From Gammaproteobacteria bacterium (lineage in GTDB: Bacteria > Pseudomonadota > Gammaproteobacteria > Tenderiales > Tenderiaceae), in assembly GCA_016200485.1 (NCBI GenBank), contig JACQEP010000011.1, positions 1 through 64,000 of the forward strand: a stretch of DNA of 64,000 nucleotides, read 5' to 3'. Below the pieces are notes generated by a model. It was given only the letters and a program-made list of their open reading frames with translations. It had not been told where the DNA came from and made no database searches. Below are positions 34,833-45,795 of the stretch, piece by piece. The number at the start of each line of letters is the position of its first letter. Position 1 is the first letter of the stretch. Made by a program: the position numbers and the translations under genes.

Positions 34833-36458
34833 CTATTTATACGCCGAAGTGATCGGATAACGCCGGTCGCGGCCAAAAGCACGGCGGCTGATGCGCACTC
34901 CCGGCGGCGCCTGTCGCCGCTTGTATTCGTTACGATTCACCAATTGTACTACGCGGTCAACCATTGCCTCGTCATAACCGGCGGCGATAATATCTTCGGC
35001 ACACATATCCTTTTCAATATACATCTCGATGATCGGATCGAGAATATCGTACGGCGGCAGACTATCCTCATCTTTTTGATTGGGCGCCAACTCTGCTGAC
35101 GGTGGCCGTTCCAACACCCGATCCGGGATCACCGGCGAGATACAGTTACGATAGCGCGCCAGACGATAGACCAAAGTCTTGGGTACATCTTTAATCGGCG
35201 CGTAGCCGCCCGCCATATCGCCATAAAGCGTAGCATAACCCACCGCCATTTCGCTCTTGTTGCCCGTAGTGAGTACGATCTTACGTTTCTTGTTGGAAAT
35301 GGCCATCAACAAAATTCCACGGCAACGGGCCTGAATATTTTCCTCTGTCGTATCCCAGGGACGCCCGGAAAATTCGGCAAACTCTTCCTGCAGCATGCTC
35401 AAAAATGACTGAAAGGCTTGTTCGATTGAAATCGTGTGGCATTCCACGCCTAATGCCTTAGCCTCAACCATGGCGTCTTCAAGACTCATCTCGGCAGTAA
35501 AGCGTGACGGCATGCGCACACCTTCAACTCGATCAGCACCGATGGCATCCACGGCAATCGCCAGCGTCAATGCGGAATCGACACCGCCAGACAAGCCGAT
35601 CACCACGCCGCTGAAGCCGTTTTTCTCAATATAATCACGCACGCCGAGGACAATTGCCTGATAAACGCTAGCCTCTTCCGACATCGGTGCATGAATCACA
35701 CCCGGTACGGCGATCACTTGTGCGCCGATCTCGAAATCGACAGGATAAAGCGCTTCGACAAAGGCTTGGCCACGCATCACCACCGCGCCATCGGCATCCA
35801 TGACAAAAGACTCGCCATCGAACACCAACTCATCCTGACCGCCGATTTGATTGCAATACACAATCGGTATCGCACCTTCCTGCAGCCGTTGACGCATGGT
35901 GGCTTCACGCTCGAATCCTTTATTGAGATGAAACGGCGAGGCGTTGAGATTGAGCATCAATTTGGCGCCACGGTTTTTTGCTTGCGCCATGACGCCGGGG
36001 TGCCACATGTCTTCGCAAATCGATAGCGCAACAGGAACGCCCTTAAAATCAATCACGCATGACTCAGTGCATGCTTCGAAATAACGTTTTTCGTCGAAGA
36101 CGCTGTAGTTGGGCAAAGATTGCTTGCGATAATTGGCCTGGATTTTCCCGTCGGCAATCAATGCGGCGCTATTGAATACGCCTTGAGTAGTTTTTTCCGG
36201 ATAGCCCACCACCAGCGCGATTCCGCGGATATCTTGCAGCTGTTTCATCGCCGTGGCGACACGGCGATAAAGCCCGGGACGTAACAGCAAATCCTCAGGC
36301 GGATAACCGGTGAGACACAATTCAGGGAACAGAATTAGATCCGCGTTGAACTCATCACGTGCCCGCTCGGCGGCAGCGATGATCTTGGCGGCATTACCCG
36401 CGATATCACCGACCAGGGGATTAAGTTGAGCGAGAATGATGCGCAGACGTTGCGTCAT
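34833..36458 (-). CDS. nadE: NAD+ synthase, glutamine-hydrolysing
   Basis: 541 residues. The N-terminal nitrilase-type glutaminase has Glu in FPELCLTGYPPEDLL, Lys in NYRKQSLPNY and Cys in ALSICEDMWHPG. The C-terminal synthetase has the P-loop GLSGGVDSALTLAIAVDAIG near residue 290, then LTTGNKSEMAVGYATLYGDM. It amidates deamido-NAD with glutamine-derived ammonia. glnB follows on the same strand. Length is right for the two-domain bacterial type. Confidence 0.95.
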   Translation of the reverse strand: MTQRLRIILAQLNPLVGDIAGNAAKIIAAAERARDEFNADLILFPELCLTGYPPEDLLLRPGLYRRVATAMKQLQDIRGIALVVGYPEKTTQGVFNSAALIADGKIQANYRKQSLPNYSVFDEKRYFEACTESCVIDFKGVPVALSICEDMWHPGVMAQAKNRGAKLMLNLNASPFHLNKGFEREATMRQRLQEGAIPIVYCNQIGGQDELVFDGESFVMDADGAVVMRGQAFVEALYPVDFEIGAQVIAVPGVIHAPMSEEASVYQAIVLGVRDYIEKNGFSGVVIGLSGGVDSALTLAIAVDAIGADRVEGVRMPSRFTAEMSLEDAMVEAKALGVECHTISIEQAFQSFLSMLQEEFAEFSGRPWDTTEENIQARCRGILLMAISNKKRKIVLTTGNKSEMAVGYATLYGDMAGGYAPIKDVPKTLVYRLARYRNCISPVIPDRVLERPPSAELAPNQKDEDSLPPYDILDPIIEMYIEKDMCAEDIIAAGYDEAMVDRVVQLVNRNEYKRRQAPPGVRISRRAFGRDRRYPITSAYK

Positions 36459-36502
36459 AACAAACTATTAACTCAGTAATAAAATAATGAAGATCAAGTT
36501 CC

Positions 36503-36601
36503 CTCCCCATTGCAGGGGGAGGGCCAGGGTGGGGGTGGAGTACCTGTTACTTTCGAACATTTTACCCCCATCCCTACCTTCCCCCTAAAAGGGGAAGGAG
36601 T
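36503..36601. repeat. CCCTCTCCC-type repeat, copy 1 (two hairpins)
   Basis: Two short hairpins: CCCTCCCC ATTGCA GGGGGAGGG, and CTTCCCC CTAAAA GGGGAAG. They are separated by about 50 bp in the gap between sucD and nadE. Related G/C-rich hairpins are listed at 45668, 48453 and 56664. Confidence 0.7.
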
Positions 36602-36628
36602 TTTATCACAATGTGTTTAGGGGCCGGG

Positions 36629-37504
36629 TTAATAACCGCCCAAAACCTCCGCCATGCGCTTGCCGATCTCCGCTGGCGAGCGAACCACATGCGCACCGGC
36701 CGCAGCCAGTGCCTTGAATTTTTCTTCGGCCGTGCCCTTGCCACCGGCGACAATCGCACCCGCATGCCCCATGCGTTTACCCGGCGGTGCGGTAACCCCC
36801 GCGATGTAAGCAACTACAGGTTTGGTGACATGCGCCTTGATGTATTCAGCCGCTGCTTCTTCGGCCATACCACCAATCTCGCCCACCATGACGATACCTT
36901 CGGTCTGCGGATCGTCCTGGAACAGTTCGAGGCAATCGATAAAATCCGTACCTTGAATCGGATCGCCACCGATACCGATACAGGTGCTCTGTCCCAAACC
37001 ATTATTAGTCGTTTGAAACACGGCTTCATACGTCAATGTGCCAGAACGCGAGACGATACCGATCTTGCCCGGCTTGTGAATATTACCCGGCATGATGCCG
37101 ATCTTGCATTCGCCCGGTGTAATCAAGCCCGGACAGTTCGGGCCAATCAAGCGCGAAGCACTGCCTGCCAGCGCATATTTCACCTTGAGCATATCCTGCA
37201 CCGGAATACCTTCGGTGATGCAGGCAATCACGCTGATGCCGGCATCCGCGGCTTCAAGAATCGCATCGGCAGCAAAGGCGGCGGGTACATAAATCATCGT
37301 CGCATCGGCGCCAGTAGCTTTCACGGCATCATGCACGGTATCGAACACCGGCAATCCCAAATGTGTTTGGCCACCCTTGCCCGGCGTCACACCACCGACC
37401 ATCTTGGTGCCATAGGCGATCGCCTGTTCGGAATGGAACGTACCCTGTTTTCCGGTGAACCCTTGGCAAATAACTTTGGTATTTTTATTAACCAGCACTG
37501 ACAT
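36629..37504 (-). CDS. sucD: Succinyl-CoA ligase, alpha subunit
   Basis: 291 residues with the CoA-binding N-terminus ([19 protein letters not shown]), the segment [20 protein letters not shown], and the phosphorylated His in [17 protein letters not shown] near residue 246. The open frame runs to 37549, but ATG 37504, preceded by GGAGG, is the proper start. sucC ends 1 bp upstream, so the two subunits are made together. The enzyme couples succinyl-CoA cleavage to nucleotide triphosphate formation. Confidence 0.96.
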   Translation of the reverse strand: MSVLVNKNTKVICQGFTGKQGTFHSEQAIAYGTKMVGGVTPGKGGQTHLGLPVFDTVHDAVKATGADATMIYVPAAFAADAILEAADAGISVIACITEGIPVQDMLKVKYALAGSASRLIGPNCPGLITPGECKIGIMPGNIHKPGKIGIVSRSGTLTYEAVFQTTNNGLGQSTCIGIGGDPIQGTDFIDCLELFQDDPQTEGIVMVGEIGGMAEEAAAEYIKAHVTKPVVAYIAGVTAPPGKRMGHAGAIVAGGKGTAEEKFKALAAAGAHVVRSPAEIGKRMAEVLGGY

Positions 37505-37505
37505 C

Positions 37506-38675
37506 TCACTTGCCTCCTTTTGAAGCAGCAACAACCTTCTGCGCTGCATCAGTCAGGTCAAGCGCACTGGCAATCGCCAAACCACTATTATCCAGTAATT
37601 CACGTCCCTGCTGAGCGTTGGTGCCCTCAAGCCGCACCACCACAGGAATCGTAACGCCAACTTCTTTTACGGCAGAGATAATGCCTTCAGCAATCAAGTT
37701 ACAACGTACGATGCCGCCAAAGATATTGACCAACACTGCCTTCACCTTCTTGTCGGCAAGAATCAGTTTAAAAGCCTCGGCCACTTTCTCAGCCGTGGTA
37801 CCACCACCGACATCGAGAAAATTGGCAGGCATACCGCCGTGAAGTTTAATCAAATCCATAGTCGCCATCGCCAAACCGGCACCGTTGACCATGCAGCCAA
37901 TGTTGCCGTCGAGGGTAACGTAATTTAAACCGTGTTGTTCCGCTTCGTGTTCGGTAGGATCTTCTTGCGACGCATCCTGCATCGCTGCCACCGATTTCTG
38001 ACGATACAATGCGCTGCCGTCGATACCCACCTTGGCATCCAACGCTAACAGTTCACCGGCTTTGGTAATCACCAGCGGATTGATCTCCACCAGACTGCAA
38101 TCTTTTTCGATGAACATCTTGTATAGGCCGGTAAGCAGTTTGGTCATCGGTCCAGCCAACTCGACCGGCAGGCCCATGCCAAAACTGATCTGGCGACATT
38201 GATAGGGCATCAACCCTACCACCGGATCGACCACAATTTTGATCAGCGCCTCAGGCTGCTTGGCGGCCACTTCCTCGATATCCATACCGCCCATCGCCGA
38301 GGCCATGATCACCACACGCTCGCTACTACGATCCACCATCAGACTGACATACAACTCTTTAGCGATATCGCACAACGATTCAATCAAAACCGTATTGATC
38401 GGCAAGCCTTTGGCATCGGTTTGATGCGTGACCAGGCGCGATCCCAGATATTTCTGGGCCGCCGCCTTGAGTTCATCCACACTCTTCACCAGTTTCACAC
38501 CACCGGCCTTGCCACGACCACCGGCATGGACCTGGGCCTTGATCACCCAGCCATTGCCCCCCAGCGTCTTGGCGGCGGCTTCGGCCTCGGCGACGGTCTT
38601 GACCGCAGCGCCTTTCAGCACAGGAACGCCATATTCGGCGAATAATTGTTTGGCTTGATATTCGTGCAGGTTCAT
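37506..38675 (-). CDS. sucC: Succinyl-CoA ligase, beta subunit
   Basis: 389 residues, near E. coli SucC (388). An ATP-grasp fold is followed by the C-terminal subunit-contact domain: [19 protein letters not shown] at the start, [27 protein letters not shown], and [18 protein letters not shown] near the end. It is immediately upstream of sucD. The pair is separated from sucAB-lpd by nadE and glnB, an arrangement different from the E. coli sdh-suc cluster. Confidence 0.96.
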   Translation of the reverse strand: MNLHEYQAKQLFAEYGVPVLKGAAVKTVAEAEAAAKTLGGNGWVIKAQVHAGGRGKAGGVKLVKSVDELKAAAQKYLGSRLVTHQTDAKGLPINTVLIESLCDIAKELYVSLMVDRSSERVVIMASAMGGMDIEEVAAKQPEALIKIVVDPVVGLMPYQCRQISFGMGLPVELAGPMTKLLTGLYKMFIEKDCSLVEINPLVITKAGELLALDAKVGIDGSALYRQKSVAAMQDASQEDPTEHEAEQHGLNYVTLDGNIGCMVNGAGLAMATMDLIKLHGGMPANFLDVGGGTTAEKVAEAFKLILADKKVKAVLVNIFGGIVRCNLIAEGIISAVKEVGVTIPVVVRLEGTNAQQGRELLDNSGLAIASALDLTDAAQKVVAASKGGK

Positions 38676-38845
38676 TATGTCCTATCTTTCAGTTATGGCC
38701 ATCAAAGCGAACGGTCGCTGCTTCAGAAAACCGATACGCTCGCTATCCGCAGTATATCCCAGCATCATACCGCACCCCTGATCATCAAGAAATATTAGCC
38801 ATGCCCAGACCACCCCTTTATGAATCGGGGGTAAACCCGTATTGA

Positions 38846-39127
38846 TCACTCGCTGCGGCTGGTCACTTCCAATAAATGGTAACCAAACTGGGTCTTCACC
38901 GGGCCTTGCACCACGTTCAACGGCGCACTGAAAACCACTGTGTCGAACTCCGGCACCATCATGCCGCGACTGAATTCACCGAGGTCGCCCCCATCACGTC
39001 CGGAGGGACAGGTGGAGAATTTTTTCGCCATCTCGGCAAAGGCGGCCCCTGCCTCGATCTGTGCCTTGATCTCATTACACTGCGTTTCGGTATTCACTAA
39101 TAAATGCCTTGCCGATGCCTTTGCCAC
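38846..39127 (-). CDS. Parvulin-type peptidyl-prolyl isomerase
   Basis: 93 residues forming a single PpiC/parvulin domain: ARHLLVNTETQCNEIKAQIE, FAEMAKKFSTCPSGRDGGDLGEF, and the end VQGPVKTQFGYHLLEVTSR. No signal peptide is present, so it is cytoplasmic like E. coli PpiC (93 residues). It catalyses cis-trans isomerisation at proline. It lies 29 bp downstream of the HD-GYP gene on the same strand. Confidence 0.93.
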   Translation of the reverse strand: MAKASARHLLVNTETQCNEIKAQIEAGAAFAEMAKKFSTCPSGRDGGDLGEFSRGMMVPEFDTVVFSAPLNVVQGPVKTQFGYHLLEVTSRSE

Positions 39128-39156
39128 AGTTATCTCCTTATTTTACGAATTGACCA

Positions 39157-40587
39157 CTACATTAACGATTCTTTATCGACGGGATAGCGATCATAGATCG
39201 CCACAAATTCATCGACATTATCCAGAAAAATGGCTGCCAGCTGCGGATCGAAATGCTTGCCAGTCTGCCCGCTGATCCATGACTTCACCTCTTCAATTGG
39301 CCACTTCTCCTTGTAGACGCGCGGCGAAAAGAGCGCGTCAAAGACATCGGCAAGCGCGCTGATGCGCGCAAAAATATGAATATTTTCACCAGCCAACCCT
39401 TGGGGATAACCACTACCATCCCACTTTTCATGATGTTGATGCGCAATCACTCCTGCCGCCACCAGAATATCGCGCTGGGAGTGCTTGAGCATGGCATAGC
39501 CAATGGCAGGATGATTCATCATAATCTTGCGTTCAGCTTCGGTGAGGCGATCGGGTTTCAACAGCACTTCATCAGGAATTCCCAGCTTACCTATATCATG
39601 CAGCGGCGAAGCTGCAGTCACCAGATCCACCTGACTGGGAGACAATCCCAGTTTTTGCGCCAGCAGCTGACAATAAAGCGCGACACGCCTCGTGTGATTG
39701 GCTGTCTCTTTGGAGCGTTTTTCCTCAATGACACCCATGGTGTAGACCGTCTCACGGAGGGTGCTCTCGATTTCATCATTCAGCGCGATCAATTCTTCAT
39801 TCTTTTGTTTGAGCATGTCCTGATGGGCGATAATCTCCGAGTTGAAGAGATTGATTTCATCCGCCACATGCGAAAACTCGCGCGTCTCAAATCGATCCGG
39901 ACTCATCGGCTGCTGTTTCTTATAGGCGGTCATGGCGTTGTCGATCAGCGTTTCCAGCGGTTGCTGGACATAATGACTGATGGTACGCGAAGTATTCACA
40001 AAGATAAGGATGAACGCCAGTATCGACAACAACACCAGGCCCGCCATGACCCACAGCGAGTGATTGCGATATTCGGTGACATCCAGCTCAATATCCACCG
40101 CACCCAGCACCGTTCCCTCGTCCACCATATGACAGGCTAGACAGTTCAATGCGGCCCTCTGTGACGCGATGTAGGGAATGATGACACGGACTGTTGGCCT
40201 GACCGAAAACTCATTGAGGATAAAAACCGGCGCTTTGGCATCAAATGCCCGCCTAGCGACGGGGTCCGGCACTTGCTCCAAGTCTTTACCTGGACCAAAC
40301 TGCCTCGACACGGCATCGCCACGAATGACATTCAGCGATATGATCTGATGCAGCTGTCTGATCTCTTCCAGATAGTAATCACGCTGCTCCATGACGCCCG
40401 CTTTCATGTGGGCAGTCAGTCCCGCCTTGACCAGTTCAGCATGGGCCAGCGCCTGGTTCTTAATAGCCTTCGTGGAAAGGGCACGAAAGTTAAACGCAGT
40501 GATCAACAGCAGCGCAATCGCCAGGGTCAACAAGACATTGATCAGACTTTTAACCGTGATGGTTTTAATACTTGGCTTGTTTATCAT
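39157..40587 (-). CDS. HD-GYP phosphodiesterase with a heme-motif sensor domain
   Basis: About 476 residues from ATG 40587; the open frame reaches TTG 40632. An N-terminal helix is followed by a periplasmic sensor with CLACH, a c-type heme attachment motif, near residue 150. A second helix and HAMP-like linker follow, then a coiled coil and an HD-GYP domain: HTRRVALYCQLL, SPLHDIGKLGIPDEVLLKP and HHEKWDGSGYPQGLAGENI. HD-GYP enzymes cleave cyclic di-GMP. The sensor resembles DUF3365/heme sensor types, so redox or gas control of c-di-GMP is a reasonable inference. Both HD and GYP motifs are complete. Confidence 0.85.
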   Translation of the reverse strand: MINKPSIKTITVKSLINVLLTLAIALLLITAFNFRALSTKAIKNQALAHAELVKAGLTAHMKAGVMEQRDYYLEEIRQLHQIISLNVIRGDAVSRQFGPGKDLEQVPDPVARRAFDAKAPVFILNEFSVRPTVRVIIPYIASQRAALNCLACHMVDEGTVLGAVDIELDVTEYRNHSLWVMAGLVLLSILAFILIFVNTSRTISHYVQQPLETLIDNAMTAYKKQQPMSPDRFETREFSHVADEINLFNSEIIAHQDMLKQKNEELIALNDEIESTLRETVYTMGVIEEKRSKETANHTRRVALYCQLLAQKLGLSPSQVDLVTAASPLHDIGKLGIPDEVLLKPDRLTEAERKIMMNHPAIGYAMLKHSQRDILVAAGVIAHQHHEKWDGSGYPQGLAGENIHIFARISALADVFDALFSPRVYKEKWPIEEVKSWISGQTGKHFDPQLAAIFLDNVDEFVAIYDRYPVDKESLM

Positions 40588-40718
40588 CGATGACTCAATG
40601 CCGGACCCTGAATCCTCAACATGCAGGCGCAAGGAGCAAACGCACTGCTGGTTATAATAATTTCATAGTATCCCCTATCACGACCAACACAAACCCTGCG
40701 GCAAACACGTAAACAATA

Positions 40719-40752
40719 AAAAAACCCAGTAAGAACAAGTCCTACCGGGTTA
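40719..40752 (-). terminator. Rho-independent terminator of ssb
   Basis: On the minus strand AACCCGGTAGGA pairs with TCTTACTGGGTT (two G-U pairs) around a 5-nt loop and is followed by a T-run. It lies about 30 bp after the ssb stop. Confidence 0.85.
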
Positions 40753-40780
40753 ATGTTTACAAGTTTAAGATAGGTAGTCC

Positions 40781-41251
40781 CTAGAACGGGATGTCATCAT
40801 CAAAGTCGTCAAATCCTGCGCCGGCTGCAGCCGGTGCCGACGATGACTGTCCCTTGGCTGGCGCGCTGCTGCTACCAAAGTCGCTGCTACTGCCACCAGC
40901 GCCACCGCCCGCGCCACTCCGGCTACCGAGCATCTGCATTTCGTTGGCGATAATTTTGGTGCTATATTTGGTCACGCCGTCTTTTTCATACTTCTCTGTA
41001 CGCAGGCTGCCTTCGATATAAATCTGCGAGCCCTTCTTCAGGTATTCACCGGCGATTTCAGCCAGACGGTTATAAAAAACGACGTTGTGCCATTCGGTAC
41101 GCTCTTTTTGTTCACCGGTCTGCTTATCTTTCCAGGATTCGCTGGTTGCGATCGTGACCGTGGTCACGGCGCCGCCGCTGGGCATGTAACGCACTTCTGG
41201 GTCTTTACCCAGATTCCCCACCAAAATGACTTTGTTTACCCCTTTTGCCAT
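40781..41251 (-). CDS. ssb: Single-stranded DNA-binding protein
   Basis: 156 residues. The OB-fold N-terminus is clear ([20 protein letters not shown], then [15 protein letters not shown] and [19 protein letters not shown]). A Gly/Ser/Ala-rich tail leads to the acidic partner-binding tip DFDDDIPF. It coats single-stranded DNA in replication and repair and recruits partners through the tip. It is downstream of the MFS gene on the same strand; with uvrA divergent, this ssb-MFS-uvrA order is common in gammaproteobacteria. Confidence 0.96.
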   Translation of the reverse strand: MAKGVNKVILVGNLGKDPEVRYMPSGGAVTTVTIATSESWKDKQTGEQKERTEWHNVVFYNRLAEIAGEYLKKGSQIYIEGSLRTEKYEKDGVTKYSTKIIANEMQMLGSRSGAGGGAGGSSSDFGSSSAPAKGQSSSAPAAAGAGFDDFDDDIPF

Positions 41252-41324
41252 GATCTACTCCTAAACTGTTCTCCGGGTTGTGTGGCTCAGACTACCATAT
41301 TTATGCCGTTTTCGCCGAGAACCA

Positions 41325-42719
41325 CTAGGTGCTGGTTACGGCCATTTCGCCTCGCACCACCGAAAAACGGCTAAGTGCTTCTTTATCCAGGGCATGGTTA
41401 TCGACCTTGAGATAAGCCACACCATCTTCAAGGATAACGATCGCTTCCGCCACCCCGCGCACCTGCGCCAACTGCGCCTCCAGATGACGTGCCTCGTCCT
41501 CGTTCACGGGACCCACCTTGAGCATGTGGGTGCTGAGGTAACGTGGATTACGCATGGTCGCGGCCCAAAACAGCCACAAGGCCGCCATCAGGGCACTAAA
41601 GACGAAGATCCCGCCTGCACCGATGGTGCCGTAAATCATGCCGCCAAAGGCACCGCCACAAAAGGCTCCCAGGAACTGGGAACTGCTATAAATTCCCATT
41701 GCCGTGCCCTTCTTGTCCGGGGGGGCCATCTTGGCCACCAGCGACGGCAGCGATGCCTCCAGCAGGTTAAAGGCGGTGAAGAATACGAGCAAGGCGGCGA
41801 TGATCCCCCACGCCGAATGACGCAACAGATCCAATCCCCACAGACCGAGCATCAGCAGAGTGATGCCGATCAAAAACACCTGCTTCATCCGCCGCCGTTT
41901 CTCGGCGACAATGATAAAGGGCACCATCAGGGCGATCCCACCCAACATCACGCCAAGATAGACAGCCCAGTGATATTCGGTACCGATGCCGGCTTCATCA
42001 CGTAGCGAGAGCGGCACAGCGATAAAACTGGCCGTCAAAATCAGGTGCAGGACAAAAACGCCGAAATTAAGGCGCATCAACTGGCCATCACCCAGCACCT
42101 GTTTGAATTGCGCTGGCACCGGCTGTGCATCGCGGCGGAAGCGGCTTTCGATGGGGTCTGGCACCCATAACTTGAGCAACACCATGGCCACCAGGGCCAG
42201 TACCGACGTGGTCCAGAAGATGCCTGGGACACCGATCCAGCCGCTCAACACCGGCCCCATGACCAACGCCACCGAAAACGACATCCCCATCGAGGCGCCC
42301 AGGATCGCCATCGCCTTGAGGCGGTGTTCCTCACGCGTCAGGTCCGCCGCCAAGGCCATCACCGCCGCCGCAATCGCGCCCCCACCCTGGATCGAACGGC
42401 CAAGAATGACTCCATAAATGGAATCGGACAGCGCCGCCACCACACTGCCAATCGCGAAAATGATCAGGCCGATGTAAATCATTGGCTTGCGTCCGAAACG
42501 GTCAGACAATAGGCCAAAGGGAATCTGAAACACCGCTTGTGTGAGGCCGTAGATCCCAATCGCCAGGCCGATCAACATCGGCGTCGAACCACTCAAATGC
42601 TCGGCATAAATGGCAAATACCGGCAGGATCATGAACAGGCCGAGCATCCGAGTGCTGAAAATCCCGGCCAAAGATACCGCTGCCCGCTTTTCTTGCGGAC
42701 TCATACCATCTTGTTTCAC
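41325..42719 (-). CDS. MFS transporter of the YajR type with C-terminal YAM-like domain
   Basis: 464 residues with twelve predicted helices. The MFS A-motif is in GLLSDRFGRKPMIYIGL. After the last helix comes a soluble domain of about 65 residues (SRYLSTHML-like PRYLSTHMLKVGPVN, then VRGVAEAIVILEDGVAYLKV) with a ferredoxin-like pattern, as described for YajR. GTG 42719 begins the frame; ATG 42704 is an alternative. Proton-coupled efflux is likely, substrate unknown. It is divergent from uvrA and upstream of ssb. Confidence 0.87.
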   Translation of the reverse strand: MKQDGMSPQEKRAAVSLAGIFSTRMLGLFMILPVFAIYAEHLSGSTPMLIGLAIGIYGLTQAVFQIPFGLLSDRFGRKPMIYIGLIIFAIGSVVAALSDSIYGVILGRSIQGGGAIAAAVMALAADLTREEHRLKAMAILGASMGMSFSVALVMGPVLSGWIGVPGIFWTTSVLALVAMVLLKLWVPDPIESRFRRDAQPVPAQFKQVLGDGQLMRLNFGVFVLHLILTASFIAVPLSLRDEAGIGTEYHWAVYLGVMLGGIALMVPFIIVAEKRRRMKQVFLIGITLLMLGLWGLDLLRHSAWGIIAALLVFFTAFNLLEASLPSLVAKMAPPDKKGTAMGIYSSSQFLGAFCGGAFGGMIYGTIGAGGIFVFSALMAALWLFWAATMRNPRYLSTHMLKVGPVNEDEARHLEAQLAQVRGVAEAIVILEDGVAYLKVDNHALDKEALSRFSVVRGEMAVTST

Positions 42720-42793
42720 GGAGAGTTTCTCTTTTGCGTCGTGGTGCGAAAACGTCGTATATTATCAGGTTCGATCAGTGACGGAAATGCAGC

Positions 42794-45658
42794 ATGAAAT
42801 ATATCCACATTCGCGGCGCACGCACCCACAACCTCAAAAACATCGACCTCGATCTGCCGCGCGACAAACTTATAGTTATCACGGGATTATCCGGCTCCGG
42901 CAAATCCTCGCTCGCGTTCGACACCATTTATGCCGAAGGCCAACGGCGCTATGTCGAATCGCTGAGCAGTTATGCACGCCAATTTTTAGCAATCATGGAA
43001 AAACCCGATGTCGATCACATCGAAGGTTTGTCGCCCGCGATTTCCATCGAGCAAAAATCCACGTCGCACAATCCGCGCTCGACCGTCGGCACCGTCACCG
43101 AGATTTACGATTATCTGCGTCTGTTGTTCGCGCGCGCGGGTGAACCGCGCTGCCCGGACCATGATGTTGTGCTTGAAGCGCAGACGGTCAGCCAAATGGT
43201 CGATCAAGTGATGGCACTGGCGGAAGACACGCGCCTGATGCTGCTGGCGCCAGTGATCGACGATCGCAAGGGCGAACACGTACAGGTCCTGGAACAATTG
43301 CGCAGCCAGGGTTTTGTCCGCGCCCGCGTCGATGGCAAAGTGATCGAGCTGGATCAATTACCGAAGCTCGATCTGCGGCAGAAACATACCATCGAGGCCG
43401 TCGTCGATCGCTTCAAGGTGCGTGAGGATATCAAGGCTCGACTGTCCGAATCGTTTGAAACTGCGTTGCGTCTGTCCGATGGCTTGGCGCGCATCGCCTT
43501 CATGGATGATGAAACAAAATCGGAATTGGTATTTTCGGCCAAGTTTGCCTGCCCGCATTGCGGCTACAGTTTGGCTGAACTTGAACCACGTTTGTTCTCA
43601 TTTAACAATCCCGCAGGTGCCTGCCCAACCTGCGATGGTTTGGGCATGAAGCAGTTTTTCGATCCGGCGCGCGTCGTTCATCATCCCGAGTTAAGCTTGG
43701 CGGCGGGTGCAATTCGCGGCTGGGACCGCCGTAACGCCTATTATTTTCAGTTGCTCACCTCACTGGCAGATCATTATGGTTTCGATGTCGACACGCCATT
43801 TGAACAACTCACCGACGAAGCACGTGGCGTACTGCTTCAAGGCACCGGTGACGAACTGATCGAATTTACCTTCTTCAACGAGCGCGGCAGCGCACAACAT
43901 CAACATCGCCCCTTCGAGGGCGTCATCCCCAACATGGAGCGGCGTTACCGCGAGACCGATTCCAATGCCGTACGTGAGGATCTGGCTAAATATTTAAGCA
44001 CCCACAAATGTCCAGACTGCAAAGGCACACGTCTGCGCCGCGAGGCACGCAATGTCTTTGTCGCCGGCATTACGCTGCCGGAAGCCACTTCCATGGCCGT
44101 AGGGCGTGCGCATGACTTCTTCACCCATTTAACGCTACCGGGTCATCGTGGCGAGATTGCGTCAAAAATTGTTAAAGAAGTCGGCGCCCGTTTGCAATTT
44201 CTGGTCAACGTCGGTCTTGATTATCTGAGCCTTGACCGCAGCGCCGATACGCTTTCCGGCGGCGAGGCGCAACGTATCCGTCTGGCCAGCCAGATCGGCG
44301 CCGGTTTGGTAGGCGTGATGTATGTGCTTGATGAACCGTCGATTGGTCTGCATCAACGCGACAATGAACGCCTGATCAAAACGCTGACCTATTTGCGTGA
44401 TCTCGGCAACACCGTAATCGTGGTCGAACATGACGAAGAAGCGATCCGCAGCGCCGATCACATCGTCGACATCGGCCCCGGCGCCGGTGTACATGGCGGC
44501 CAAGTGATCGCTCAAGGCACATTGCAACAAATACTCGGCTCGCCTGAATCAGTCACCGGCCAATATCTCTCCGGCAAACGCGCAATCCAAGTTCCCGAGA
44601 AACGGGTGGCCATGGACCCAACGCGCATGTTGAGCATTCGCGGCGCCAGCGGCAACAATCTCAAGGGCGTAAACGTCGATATTCCGATGGGCCTGATGAC
44701 CTGCGTTACCGGCGTCTCCGGTTCCGGCAAATCGACACTCATCAATGACACGCTGTATCGCCATGCCGCCTTGTTGATCAACGGTGCGGGCGAAGATCCG
44801 GCACCATGTGCCGAGATCATCGGCCTCGATCAATTCGACAAAGTCGTCGACATCGATCAAAGCCCCATCGGCCGCACACCGCGTTCCAATCCGGCTACCT
44901 ATACCGGCCTGTTCACCCCAATTCGTGATCTGTTTTCCGGCACGGCAGAGGCACGGTCACGCGGCTATGGTCCTGGACGTTTCAGTTTCAACGTCAAGGG
45001 CGGCCGCTGCGAGGCGTGCCAGGGCGACGGCGTGATCAAGGTCGAAATGCACTTCCTGCCCGATATCTATGTGCCGTGCGATGTTTGCAAAGGCCAACGT
45101 TACGACCGTGAAACCCTGGAAGTACGCTACAAGGGCAAGAACATCTACGAAGTGCTGAAAATGACCGTCGAAGACGCACTAGAGTTCTTCAGCGCCGTAC
45201 CGATGATCAAACGCAAGCTGCAAACATTAATGGATGTCGGCCTGTCGTATATCACCCTCGGTCAAAATGCGACCACGCTCTCTGGCGGTGAAGCGCAACG
45301 GGTGAAGTTATCGCGTGAATTATCAAAACGCGATACCGGCAACACGATTTATATTCTCGACGAACCGACTACCGGCCTCCACTTCCATGACATCGAACAA
45401 CTGCTCGGCGTGCTGCTGCAATTGCGCGACCATGGCAACACCATTGTCATCATCGAACATAATCTTGATGTCATAAAAACTGCCGACTGGCTGATTGATA
45501 TCGGCCCCGAGGGTGGCGATAAAGGTGGCGAAATACTGTGTGTCGGCACGCCGGAAGAGATTGCTACCAATGAAAATTCACATACCGGCCGTTTTCTGAA
45601 ACCATTGCTTGCGATGCAAAAACCCAACGCGGAAGTGCGGAGAAGATCTAGAATTTAG
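42794..45658 (+). CDS. uvrA: Excinuclease ABC subunit A
   Basis: 954 residues with two ABC-type ATPase halves. Walker A motifs are [14 protein letters not shown] near residue 31 and [14 protein letters not shown] near 640; signature segments [16 protein letters not shown] and [16 protein letters not shown] are present. Zinc-finger Cys pairs are in [11 protein letters not shown] with CPTCDGLG and in [11 protein letters not shown] with CDVCKGQRY. UvrA finds DNA lesions and loads UvrB. No clear LexA box is seen in the gap to the divergent MFS gene. Confidence 0.97.
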   Translation: MKYIHIRGARTHNLKNIDLDLPRDKLIVITGLSGSGKSSLAFDTIYAEGQRRYVESLSSYARQFLAIMEKPDVDHIEGLSPAISIEQKSTSHNPRSTVGTVTEIYDYLRLLFARAGEPRCPDHDVVLEAQTVSQMVDQVMALAEDTRLMLLAPVIDDRKGEHVQVLEQLRSQGFVRARVDGKVIELDQLPKLDLRQKHTIEAVVDRFKVREDIKARLSESFETALRLSDGLARIAFMDDETKSELVFSAKFACPHCGYSLAELEPRLFSFNNPAGACPTCDGLGMKQFFDPARVVHHPELSLAAGAIRGWDRRNAYYFQLLTSLADHYGFDVDTPFEQLTDEARGVLLQGTGDELIEFTFFNERGSAQHQHRPFEGVIPNMERRYRETDSNAVREDLAKYLSTHKCPDCKGTRLRREARNVFVAGITLPEATSMAVGRAHDFFTHLTLPGHRGEIASKIVKEVGARLQFLVNVGLDYLSLDRSADTLSGGEAQRIRLASQIGAGLVGVMYVLDEPSIGLHQRDNERLIKTLTYLRDLGNTVIVVEHDEEAIRSADHIVDIGPGAGVHGGQVIAQGTLQQILGSPESVTGQYLSGKRAIQVPEKRVAMDPTRMLSIRGASGNNLKGVNVDIPMGLMTCVTGVSGSGKSTLINDTLYRHAALLINGAGEDPAPCAEIIGLDQFDKVVDIDQSPIGRTPRSNPATYTGLFTPIRDLFSGTAEARSRGYGPGRFSFNVKGGRCEACQGDGVIKVEMHFLPDIYVPCDVCKGQRYDRETLEVRYKGKNIYEVLKMTVEDALEFFSAVPMIKRKLQTLMDVGLSYITLGQNATTLSGGEAQRVKLSRELSKRDTGNTIYILDEPTTGLHFHDIEQLLGVLLQLRDHGNTIVIIEHNLDVIKTADWLIDIGPEGGDKGGEILCVGTPEEIATNENSHTGRFLKPLLAMQKPNAEVRRRSRI

Positions 45659-45667
45659 CCGCTTGTT

Positions 45668-45712
45668 GAAACACTCCCTCTCCCCAACCCTCCCGCAAGC
45701 GGGGAGGGGGAT
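45668..45712. repeat. CCCTCTCCC-type repeat, copy 2
   Basis: A G/C-rich hairpin (CCCTCCC GCAAGC GGGGAGGG with flanking CCCTCTCCCC) just after uvrA. It may serve as terminator for uvrA and for the convergent exbD. Confidence 0.7.
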
Positions 45713-45795
45713 ACGCACAGATCGACCTTAAAACTTCTTCAGACTGGATCAATAGCGCTTAGCGTCTTTGCGTTGGATTTTCGCTTCGGTAGTAA

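Noticed and set aside
42720-42793. LexA box before uvrA
   Set aside because: No CTG-N10-CAG site of acceptable quality was found by eye in the gap.
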